Program-made: the position numbers and the translations under genes
The notes under the pieces: generated by a model
The model's input: the letters and a program-made list of their open reading frames with translations, nothing else
Database searches by the model: none
Told to the model about the DNA's origin: nothing
In this document: positions 36,541 through 48,500 of the stretch, in pieces
How the letters are laid out: each line of letters begins with the position of its first letter
Position numbering within the stretch: the first letter of the stretch is position 1
From: Phorcus lineatus
Lineage: Eukaryota; Mollusca; Gastropoda; Trochida; Trochidae
NCBI GenBank assembly: GCA_921293015.1
Contig: OV121086.1
Span: 42,673,402 to 42,737,401, forward strand
Direction: 5' to 3'
DNA length: 64,000 nt

Positions 36541-39500
36541 GTAAGTAGTCAATTTGAATTGATGATAGTACTAAAATAATAAGGCCTTGTTAATTGATTT
36601 TAAATCGGTCATGAAAATCTTTTCATCAAGAATAAACAGAAGGTTCGGTTCAAAGAGGCGACATTATGTTAGGTTCTATTTTATCAAATATTTGACAAGT
36701 GTTTTGTTTTAATACAACCAAACCCAAATGGTGACTTCTTCCTTGTCATCTATGAATAAGGAATTGGGATCTTTGTTGATTTTGCATAATTAACGAATGA
36801 CAGTTGTGGGGACTTGATAAAAAGAAATTTGTTATAGAGAAGTTTGATTATGACAATACCAAATTTCACGCTTCCTTATTTGATGAAGTTTGATAATTTA
36901 TTTCATAAATTTATTCTGTTGCAATGATACATGTGGTTTTACACATGTCACTTGGCTGCACTGATGTAACTAGTTACATAGATTCAATGTCAATGCCACA
37001 CAGCATCAACAAACTGTTAATCTCAATCTCATTGTAATTTCACTGCGTGTCTTTGGCAAAGGTGGGAAAACCTTTCTGCGATGACTTCACACTCGGGAAA
37101 AGGGCCACAGTCGCGCCAGCATCGTCGTCCAGTAAGCCTATCTCGTCGTTGTAAATTTGTTGAACAGGGTTGATGTCGTTGCCGACACGCTGTCTAAGTC
37201 GACTCATGTGTAGCAACTTGTCTTCTGACGTTCAGGCGGTACCTAAATCCATTGTGTAGAACTTGCTGTCCTCTTTGCTCTGAGATGACGAATTCTGCTC
37301 TGATGAGCTAATCAGTGTGTTAACCAATTTAACTCATCAGGACATCCGAGGAGCAGAATTAAACAAGCTAACAATGTTTGGTTAACACTGCAACGAAGTG
37401 TGCTAACCACTTAAATCTACTTACAATTGCTTTGATAGGTAACAACTGCAGACTTACGGGCCATACCTATTTTCTGAGAAGGGGGTGTTTTTTCTTTACT
37501 TTAAATGGAAAAATTTATATTGTAGGACACACACTACACATTGCGGATAACTGCCTAGTAAAGATAGGACCAGAACACAACCATTCTATTAATATTGCTC
37601 TTCGTCTCTGTGTTGTGGAATCTTTTAAAGGGCCACAGATTATGTTGTTTGAGTCAAATATGTCAAACTTTGTGTTATTTTATCGAGAGGTAGAGGTTAT
37701 CTCTGAAAATCTATCTTACCTGCTTAATAGTTCACTATGCCAATCACTCAAAAGTAATTCTGGAAATGTATTTACAGCAAATACAAGGAACAAAATATGT
37801 TCATAGTGTTGAGTATATCAATTGATAAATATTCATGTGAATTAGATGCAAAATCTTTACTTGTTAACACCCATATGTCGGTTTTTCTATTATAATTAAG
37901 AACGAGATAAAAATTCTAATTGTGACATTTAGAGATAAATAAGCAAGTTCAGTGACAATATTTGAATTGAACTCAAGACATACGGTGTTTTTGCTCTTAT
38001 TCAGCCAACATTTCGAAAAATTCTCAAATCTTTTTGAGCCAAGTCTTGTGTCTGACTTTTTTCTCGTGAGGCAAACCTTATCACGATCAGTTTCTATCTC
38101 AAGAAAACTGTCACACTAGGTCCTTGAAACCGTTGTTTACATTAAATATTTTCTGCAGCAACGGGTCTAGTTGCTTGATCACCTTGGTTGTGTATAGTCG
38201 ATGCACACCATCACTGATATGGTGATGAATTTCTTGGAATCCGTTTGCGTATGTTTGTTAAGTAAACAGAGTACCTGGGTCTAGCTAGAGATATACCTTG
38301 AAACTATACATAGTAAAAAAAGTGTTGCACCCCCCTGTGTTAAATGGGTATGATAGTTCGTTGATTGTGGAAGATAATAGTATAATCACATGAAACTTAA
38401 TGATGGAGAGATTGAAAAACATTGTATTGACTATGAATTAGACTGTAAATGGCCACTCTCTGATTCGATGGTATATAAAATTTTTGCTCTCAATTATTGG
38501 GTTCAAGTTAGTGCAAAAAGACAAATTAAGTATGGTCATATGTCAAATGTTAATTACAAAACAATAACTTGGATTGGTTTAAAGGATCAATCAGGGACTT
38601 GACGTATAAAAACAGTTCAGGCAGTGGGGTGCTTTGCAGTTGCACTTCATTCCAAAAGCGCGAATCATTTACAAAAGTATATATTTCATGTAAGAGTTCG
38701 ATGTTTATATCTCCCTTCAGTTTCTATAATATTGAGCTTACTATTATTATGTTGCGGGGATATCCATCAAAACCCGGGACCAAAACAAAATAGAAATTTA
38801 AAGATAATACATTTGAATATCCGAAGCCTAAAAGACAAAATCGACATCATTCATGCAGAATTTTCAGACTACGACATAATTTGCCTTACAGAGACCTGGC
38901 TAAATGATACTATTCCTACTGATGATTTACTAATTCCAGGTTTTCACAAACCATTCAGAAAAGACCGTTTAACCCGAGGCGGCGGCGTGGCCATTTATTT
39001 AAAACAACATTTATGTGTTGAAAAAATGGAAGCATTAGACATTGTTGACCTCGAAGCGTTATGGGTGAAAATAAAATGTAAATCCAGACATTATCTAATC
39101 GGTGTGTTTTACCGCGCAGATAAAAGTGAACAATACTGGGAATTGATTGACCAATCTATTGGAATGGCAGCCGATTTAGATATGTTTACTATCATTACCG
39201 GCGATTTTAACATTGATATTTTAAATTTAACAAATACTAAGATTGAAACATTGAAAAGCATGTATGGGCTAAGCCAGATTATAAATGTACCAACACGGAT
39301 AACGCACAGCTCTCGCACTTTAATTGATTTGATTTTTGTTACTCATGAAAATAGCGTGCTTAGCTCAGGCGTTCTTGATCCCATATGTAGCGATCATTGT
39401 CCAATCTTCGTAACTGTTAGAGATAAATCAAGTAAGGTAAAAACCGCAATGAAAAGAACCGTGTACGATTATAGGTCGATGGATACAGGAAGCGCACACC

Positions 39501-42500
39501 TATATCTATCTGAAATTGATGAAACTGAAATATTCTCTACCGATGATATTAACAGTGCTGCTGAAATTCTTACGAGTAAATTAAAACATATCCTTAATAT
39601 CACAACACCGAACAGACAGATCAATGCACGAAAAAACGAGCCCTTGTGGATGATTAGCGAAATCCGTTCTGCAATGCGGAAGCGTAACCGTTATCATAAA
39701 AAAGCTAAAAGAAGTAACCGTACATCTGATTGGGCTAACTTTAGATCAATTAGAAATAAAGTTATCAATTTGATACGTGTTGCTAAAAGGAAATGTGATC
39801 TAAGAATCGATGATAGGATAAATACGTCCCTTGGTACTAAGACATGGTGGCGTATGGTTAAACAATTTGTACAAAGAAAATCTGAATGTAATTCTTTTCC
39901 ACCCATCATATCGAATGGCGTTATTCATGATCATCCCGAAGAAATTGCTAATGTCCTTAACAACTTCTTTGCAAATCAAGCTACAGTAGCCGACCCATAT
40001 TTGAAACCACCCGATATGCAGTTTGAAACTATTACAAATACGTTGAGCTCCATAATTCTTACACGTGACGAGGTACAAGACATTCTCCTCTCAATTGATC
40101 CATCAAAAGCAACAGGGCCAGATGGAATAGGAAATAGATTTCTCCGATGTTTTGCAAAAGATGTATCCCCCTTGTTGACTAAATTATTTAACTCTTCTCT
40201 TGAAAAGTCCGTATTTCCATCCATTTGGAAAAAAGCTACCGTCTTTCCTCTCCATAAAAAGAATAGCGTTAATGAATGTTCCAATTATCGACCTGTGGCA
40301 TTAACAAATTGTCTATCCAAAGTTTTCGAAAAATGTGTTTTTAAGCACGTATTCAATTTCTTTAGAGATAATAATATTCTTACAAATTTACAATCGGGAT
40401 TTATGCCGGGTGACTCTACAGCTAACCAATTAACATATTTGTATAATTTTATCGCAAAAGGCCTTGACGAAGGTAAAGAGGTTAGGGCTGTTTTTTGCGA
40501 CATTAGCAAAGCGTTTGACAAAGTTTGGCATAGAGGAATTATTGCGAAACTAAAACATTATGGCATCGATGGATCACTTTTAAATTGGTTTGTAAGTTAT
40601 CTAGAAAATAGATTACAAAAGGTTGTCATCGACGGATTCTGCTCAGATAATAAAGCTGTACTTGCTGGCGTCCCACAAGGCTCCGTGTTGGGACCGCTAC
40701 TTTTCATTGTGTACATCAATGATATTGTCGATGGCATAGAAAGTCACATTCGTCTCTTTGCAGACGACACATCAATATACGTCATTGTTGATGATCGCCA
40801 TGTTGCCGCTGCGTGTCTTAATGACGATTTAAACCGAATTTCGAGCTGGGCAGAAAAGTGGCAGGTTCAATTTAATCCCAAAAAGACAGAGACTATAAAC
40901 TTTTCTAATAAACATAAAAGTGACAAAATTCCGAATTTATATATGAATCAAACCCCGGTGCAAGAAGTTCAAAACCATACACATCTTGGCATAACTCTTC
41001 AGAGTAACTGTTCTTGGAAAAGTCATATTGAAGGCATTGTTGACAAAGTAAGTCCAATGATTAATTGTCTTAGAAGCTTTAAATACCGCCTTTCTAGGAA
41101 AACGCTTGAAACTATGTACAAATCATTTGTGATGCCGATATTTGACTACTGCTGTCATATTTGGGATAACTGTACGAATGAACAAAATCATCTTCTTGAA
41201 CGACTCCATTTAGATGGACTTCGCACTATATGCGGCGCAGTTCGCGGCACTAGTCATGAAAAATTATACCTCGAAACTAAATTTAAACCTTTAATTGAAA
41301 GAAGGCGCGATATTAAGTTGCTAAATTTTTACAAAATGTATGATAATCTCGCTCCAGGTTACTTATGCGACCTTGTTCCTAAAACTGTCTCTGAAAACAA
41401 TCAATATAACCTGAGAAATAGTTTTAAGCTCCAAACAATAAACTGTAGGACAAAACTCTATGAAAATTCATTCTTACCAAACACAATTAAAATGTGGAAC
41501 TCTTTACCTGACAACCTCACTAATGCCAATTCAATAAGTGAATTTAAATCTCTTTTAACAAGATCTGAATCACTAAATAGTCATGATTTAAACTACGGTA
41601 GTAGATTTTGTCAGATTGTCCACACTCGCCTCAAGCTTGGCTGCAGTGATCTAAATGCGGATAAAGTCAAAAGATATATATCGACTAACGCTGAATGTTC
41701 ATGTGGATATCATGATGAAGATATTATTCATTATCTTTTCATATGCAAACTTTATACAGATATAAGACATAAATCTTACTTTTACATAAACGGTCACAGC
41801 CTCCAAACAGTGTTATACGGATTACCATCAACTACCAGTAGTGAAAATGAAAAAATCTTGGAATCATTACACCAATATATTTGCAAGAGCAAGCGATTTG
41901 AAATGTAAAATGGATTTATTATCATAAAAAGCAACTGCAAGCGCTTTGTCACCTAATTTTGTACCCATACATATTAAGTCATGCTGAATTTTTCTTGTAT
42001 TTTGTTCTATTTCATTTGTCTCGTTCTTGTGAACTTTGCTTATTACGTTTTGTACTGGTGAGGTATTCATAAAAGCAAAGACTTGCTTGTTTACCGAACC
42101 AGATTCTTATATGAATAAAAATATGTTTAAACCATAAAAACAGTTAGTATCGCGAACTTCCACCATACCGTTCAATGACAGCTTGAAGTCTTCGCCTCAT
42201 ACCCCTCAGCAGACGTCGACATCGCTCCTGTTGCAATCGCTGCCATTCCATGTGTAATGCCGCGCCGCTTCCTTTTCATGCAAGTTCTGAGGAGGAGGAT
42301 CGCTGCGTTGTACCAATCAGCCCAAAAAATCCAAAACATGTTCAAGGGGATTACGATCCGGACTCATTGCAGGCCACAGGGGTGTGTCAGGGCATTGTTC
42401 TGATAACCTGCCTCACGGTCCTGTTGGCATAATGTTTCGTGGTGCATACGCTGTTCCTGTACGTCTCCACCCCCTGCCATCCACAGAGTGCAGAAGGAAC

Positions 42501-45500
42501 CTGCTTTCGTCTGACCAGTGAACATTCTTCCATGATCTTATATTCCACCCAAGTCTTTCTCTACATTATGCCATACACTACTGCTTGTGGTTATCATTGA
42601 GTTTAGGTCACTTTATTACTGTATTGGACTTCAATCCAGCGGCCTTGAGTTGATTTCTGACAGTTTGGTGACTGAACAGACGGAAGCCATTGGCGTTTTA
42701 GGATTATACTGGAAGCGAAAGGATACCTTCTTAAGAGCCTTAGCAATGATCTATCCTCTTTCACGGAGGTGATACGTGGTCTGTCTGAGGGTGTGCAATT
42801 CTTTGCGTCATTGGTTCGTGCATGTTTTCTGGCTAAACGACTTATGGTAGATTAATGACGTCAAGTTCTTCTTGCAATTTCCTTGAAAGAAAGACCCGTT
42901 CCAAGAAGACCAATAATCTGCCACTTGACAGCCTCTGACATTCTAGCAACCGACATTCTGGGTTACAATGGCTTAAACGGCTTGTATCAACGTTTTTTTA
43001 AATACCGAAATTGATCACAAACCCATACTGAAATTTCGGAAATCTTGGAAAGCAAAGTGCACGTGCAGCTAGTCGCGTTTGGATGAAGAATATCCCTACA
43101 AAAACATGATAAAATCAAACCTACTACATAGGGGATTCATGGGTACAAACAACATCAACGGGGGTTTGGTATGTGATGAAATAACTTAACTTTTATTTTG
43201 GGGGTGCAACACTTGTCTGTCTGTATGGAACGTCGAACTTTCACTTGGAAGTCTGTTCCTAACAGAGAAATTCTTGTAGCAAGCAGAACTGCAAAAACTT
43301 CAAGTAAAGGTATTGCTTGACAGCGTTTAGAGGTACTTCTGCACTGACTGTTTTGATGTCTGGCCAGCGGAGACAATATCTCTGAGAACAAGCTTGTCCT
43401 GAATTACTATTTGAACTACTAACCCCATGAGGTCTTATTGAAGACAGTATCCCTCATTTAGTGCAGGGTTTGTCTTCAGATGGCATGCAAAAGGTGAAGA
43501 CATCCCACTTTACATTACCAGACGTTGTTGGAGTGGAAATGTGTCTAACTGTAAGGCAAACACTTTGGATCTTTAGCTAGGTCTTTAGGGGGGACGATTT
43601 CATCATGTCAGTGCTATTAGAGATGATTTTGTGGAGTCGAGGATTACTATTGGTCGTCAGAGATTTCTATGTCTTCTTTAGTAGGTCTGTAGTTTGATCT
43701 GGTGTAGGAAATGACGGAACTGGGTCGTCAACATAGTTATAATTCTGAACAAAATCCTTTGTATCCATACCAAACGATTTCTCTCCTAACTCAATCCATG
43801 TGTTGCTACAGTCGGAATTCTTCTAACTGTTTCTCAAACTTGTTGTCCTTGTAAAAGAGAAACCGTAGGTAGTTTCTGTGGCTGTCTTCATAATTGGAAA
43901 CGGGGAAATATTTGTTGTATGTCTGCCAATATGATTATCGACTCTCTTTTGAACCTAAGGAGTATTCCAAATACAGGCTTGGCAAAAGGATACCCTTCTT
44001 TTTGGACTGACTGCCTAGACATAGCAACTCTGACACTTTCTGTACAATATATTTTGGTCAGTTCGTTGGAAAGAGAATTGTGCGAAAGTTCTGGGCATAT
44101 GTAACAGTTCATGAGCCACGATGTCGTTCCATTCTAGGCTAAGGAGGATTCAAAGCAGGTCATTGGTCAGGGCCTGGCCAAAGGACACTTTTCCCATACA
44201 CTTAGGTCATACATTTATGTATTTCGGTCGCATTCACCCCTTCTTTTGTGAGAAACTTGATAACCGCTTGATGCTCAGTTTTCGATAGTTCCATGATTAT
44301 CGGAGGGTTCCTGTGTTCAGCAGGCTGTACATCTCAAGTAAATGATCTGGAAGTGTTGTTTATGTCTGTAAACTGTCGTTAGATGGCCTATCTCTATCAT
44401 GACATTAACGATGATGTCTTCAAGGTTGTATCAATACTCATTTTTCTCATATTCTTGACTTCCCCTCGTAGCTAGTTGTTTTTCTATTTCAAGTTATTCT
44501 AGTCTTTCACCCATTTCAAATAGACCCCTCCTCGATTCTGATGCTCGACCAGTTCTTGTAGATCTTGTTTTACTGCTGTGTTGTGATTCACTCATGCTGG
44601 TATTTCTTCTTGAAATTTGTAACTATTTGTAAATTTCTAATGTTTTAGTTACAGTTGTGAAGAATTCAAAGTTCTTTTGATGTATTGTCGAAAGAATGTT
44701 AAGTAAATGTAAACTTTCATCAAATCCATATATAGTTACAGTTACCGTTAACAAATATAATGAGAGATAAAGATGCAAGTCTAGAGAGGCGATTTGAACT
44801 CATCTGAGGACATACGGCATTTTGACTCTTATCATATAACATATCTGTGTCACTTCAAAAGACTGAAATAAAAAAACGATCGAAACCAACAAAGTTCCAG
44901 TAAATCTACGGGTTAGAAAGATTTTGAGAAAATACAACTGAAACACTCAAAACTGCAAAGAACTACGTGCAGAATGGATGTGAACTTGTGTATTTTACGA
45001 ATGCTACATGTTTTTCGACTTGAACATGAAGGTTGTGTATACAGTAATTGAATAGTTAAGAATACTACATAGAATTATTAAACTAGTTTTGCTGCTACAC
45101 AAAATAATACACATGCTATTATGAAATACTTTATTTATGTAAAATTGAACAAGGCAAAAACTATGTCACGTAGTGTGCGTTATGACCGGGTTTGAGAACC
45201 ATCGTGGATCGAATCTTTGTAACATAAACAAACCTAATGGAACTGAAATGTTATCTGACTTGATAGTTAAACAACACCTAGGTAAGGAACCAGTCATTTA
45301 TTACAGGGAGGTTGGGTTGGGGCTTTTCAGGGGACGGTCAGAAAAAATATACAGCCACTGCAGGAGAAGGTCTTTACAAATACGAAAGGTTGGGGAGAGT
45401 CATTTTGAAATAGACATTTATAAAACCATCTTTCTGTAGCATGTGAAGGGGCTGAAACATTATCATAAAGCCTTTTAAATGACAAATCTTTTTTTTAGAA

Positions 45501-48500
45501 TTTGAGCAAGACTAGTATATTCTTTAGAAAAACGATGCTTATATTAATAATCACCATGAATTCTCTGCCTTCTTCATTGTTCTTTATACTCATAGAACAA
45601 AAAGTAGAAAAGTAGTTCTGTTTGACTGAGAGTTTATACAATCAGTTAATATATAAAAGGCGTTTGCTACTGTTTGCTATAAGTTTTATACAACATAGAT
45701 ACATATTTGATACTCCATAGACTCATACAGTTAAAACAGCAGTTCACATTATTATTATTTGAATGATAACATTAATCTTTTCAATGATATAAATTTATGA
45801 AACTTAAACACTTTAGCAGTGGCTTAATTTGTGCAATTTTTTTTATATAGCCATACTTTCATCAAATGGGTACTTAGATAAATAAATTCCAATATTATTT
45901 AAAAAATTGGGAACATTTGCTATATTCATACCTTAGTTTCCATACATGTAGTTCATGTTTTTCCCCTCTCATAGTTCAAACACTAATTGTTTAAATATTA
46001 TGTAACACATGTAGCATATCTAATTTCTGTGAGTCCTAGGTGTGCCTCCATTATACTTATGTTACTTTAAAATTCTATAGATTTCATGTGCTACAGACGT
46101 GAGGAAGACAGAATCGAGTCAAAGACAGTGTAAATAGTGTCCCATGATTAAAAAAATGTTTGTTTTGCTGTAGGAATAGACTATACATTTCATACGCGAA
46201 TATAAACGTCATTTCTCTTATTATCAATAGTTCGTCCTAATGGTACGTACGAATTCACCTGTAGTGAGGTGTGTGGACACTGTTTCGGAGCGAACAACAA
46301 CTGCAACCATGTAAATGGCAAGTGTGCCTCTAGCTGCAGGAATGGCTGGACTGGAGATCAATGTAAAGGTAAGCGAAACATCGCAGTAAATAGAGGACCT
46401 CACCAAAGTATCTTCTGATGTAAGATAAATTTATATTAACGTTGATTGAAAGAAGTGTCCGGCTTCATTGTTGTCAAATCTGAAATATAGACATTGCTTG
46501 CAGATATGTGAAGTGAGGCGAATGGCAGGTATTATTTTCATTTGCAAAGAAAAAGTTTCGAGCAATTCGAGCAAAGTCGCGACCGTTTCAAGAAATAATT
46601 TTGTTTACACATTTCCTAGTTCATTGGTTATTGTTTTCCCCTATTATATCAGTCCATCTGGTAAATTCATTTATTACTCTACCGTTGAAGATACGACCGT
46701 TTATCAAATCTACAATGTTATTACACATTGTGTTATAACATCGCGTGCTGATTGACGTAACATGGCGTCACAATGTTCAAGTATGACGTCAAAATGTTAG
46801 AGGCTCGTCAGCAGTTGTAAGCTCAGGTTTTTATGCTATTTCTTTGATATGATTCTGCGGGTATCAAGTCTTAAATATAAACGTCATCTCTCTTATTTTC
46901 AATAGTTCTTCCTAATGGTACGTACGAATTCACCTGTAGTGAGGCTTATGGGCACTGTTCGGGAGCGAACAACAACTGCAACCATGTAAATGGCAAGTGT
47001 GCCTCTAGCTGCAGGAATGGCTGGACTGGAGATCAATGTAAAGGTAAGCGAAACATCGCAGTAAATAGAGGACCTCACCAAAGTATCTTCTGATATAAGA
47101 TAAATTTATATTAACGTTGATTGAAAGAAGTGTCCGACTTCATTGTTGTCAAATCTGAAATATAGACATTGCTTGCAGATATGTGAAGTGAGGCGAATGG
47201 CAGGTATTATTTTCATTTGCAAAGAAAAAGTTTCGAGCAATTCGAGCAAAGTCGCGACCGTTTCAAGAAATAATTTTGTTTTCACATTTTCTCATCTGAG
47301 TAGTTCATTGGTTAGTTTTTTCCTATTATATCAGTCCATCTGGTAAATTCATTTATTACTCTACCGTTGAAGATACGACCGTTTATCAAATCTACAATGT
47401 TATTACACATTGTGTTAAAACATCGCGTGCTGACTGACGTAACATGGCGTCACAATGTTCAAGTATGACGTCAAAATGTTAGAAAAAATCAATGTGGGTT
47501 TTTTTGCTATTTCTTTGATGTGATTCTGCGGGTATTAAAGAAAATACTTTACTCAGCCCGTTTAATTAAATTTTTTTATTAAACTCTTGGTTTAATGGTA
47601 TCGGTATCATACTCGCTTTCGCTCGATTTCTCACTCGCACATTGTGGTTATTTAATGACGTTTTTAATGGTGTGTATATTGAGGATTTGTAAATGATTAT
47701 TGCAGAAACTATTTCTTAAATGATTATTGCAGAAACTATTTCTTCTATGCTTCTGAGTGCAAGATAAGATTAATATTGCATGAACTGTGAACAGCTACTT
47801 CAAGTTGTCATTGAAGTCCATCTGTGCTGTCATATCAGATGATGTTTATGATTTGTGTTATGAGAACATCGATCTTAACCTTTAACAGTTGAACTTTGCA
47901 TTGGAGCAACCTTAATTTTTGATCTGTATAGACTGATATATTAATGATTTATGTATTTGTGATTCTTAATGTCATGAACGAATCTTTACCTTACTTTTAA
48001 AATGTTTTGCAGTAAATAATGTTTTTGTAAAATAACTTATACTATGTGAACTTAGTTCTCATGTCTTTCATGGGAAGAGGAAAAAAGAAGATGAAAACTG
48101 TAAACTGATACATGTAAGTTTCTACACTTGTCACATTAATTCAAATGTGATGCACATTTCATAGGGACAATTTTGTAGGCCGGTCAAAAAGTTCACGCTT
48201 CATCTAACAAAAGTTTCGAATCCTTTTACCAGTTATCAAGTTGCTCACTGTGACCAAAGGTTTCTATCATATAGTTCATGCAAAAGTTATAAACAATGTA
48301 AATGTGAAGGTTAATAGTCATATTATTAAATGACCATGCGAGTCTTCTTTAACACTTACATTCAAGAGTTTCAGTTGCACAAACCGTTAGAATCATTCAA
48401 ATAAAGAAGAGAGCCAGAGAATGAAAACTTATTTCAGTAAGGACACGCATGTCTATATATCGATCTATTATATTATGTTTGTCTGACAGGAAAAGAGAAA

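Larger units (their letters stand above)
38320..43214 (-). mobile_element. Tc1-like element split by a later retrotransposon insertion
   Basis: AAGTGTTGCACCCCC at 38320-38334 is the exact inverse of GGGGGTGCAACACTT at 43200-43214. A Tc1 transposase pseudogene lies just inside the right end on the minus strand. The 1094-codon retrotransposon lies between its C-terminus and the left TIR. Removing that insert leaves roughly 1.1-1.5 kb, a normal Tc1 length. The nested reading is an inference from the TIRs and order; the exact insertion point was not resolved. Confidence 0.65.
36541..46230 (+). other. Receptor intron 1 (9.7 kb), dense in nested mobile elements
   Basis: Between the signal exon and the first EGF exon. 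Contains FLYWCH-derived fragments (37040-37610), a Tc1 element split by an intact APE+RT retrotransposon (38320-43214) and a BEL/Pao remnant (43215-44597). The parts at 36541-37039 and 44900-46198 show nothing recognisable. Confidence 0.7.
46199..47538. repeat. Tandem duplication of an EGF exon, 675-bp unit
   Basis: Unit 1 (46199-46869) and unit 2 (46874-47538) are nearly identical, including intron sequence on both sides (AATATAAACGTCAT at the start, TGATTCTGCGGGTAT at the end). They differ by scattered substitutions and a few small indels, so the duplication is recent compared with the surrounding elements. Confidence 0.95.

Noticed and set aside
39694..40521. Several minus-strand frames opposite the intact retrotransposon
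   Set aside because: Shadow frames of the 1094-codon ORF; no independent signature.
37870..44860. Firm call of BEL/Pao LTRs
   Set aside because: Only about 90 bp align and identity is low outside GACATACGG; kept as a weak feature, not a defined LTR pair.
45173..45439. 88-codon frame
   Set aside because: No similarity to any family I recognise and no flanking splice sites in a useful phase.
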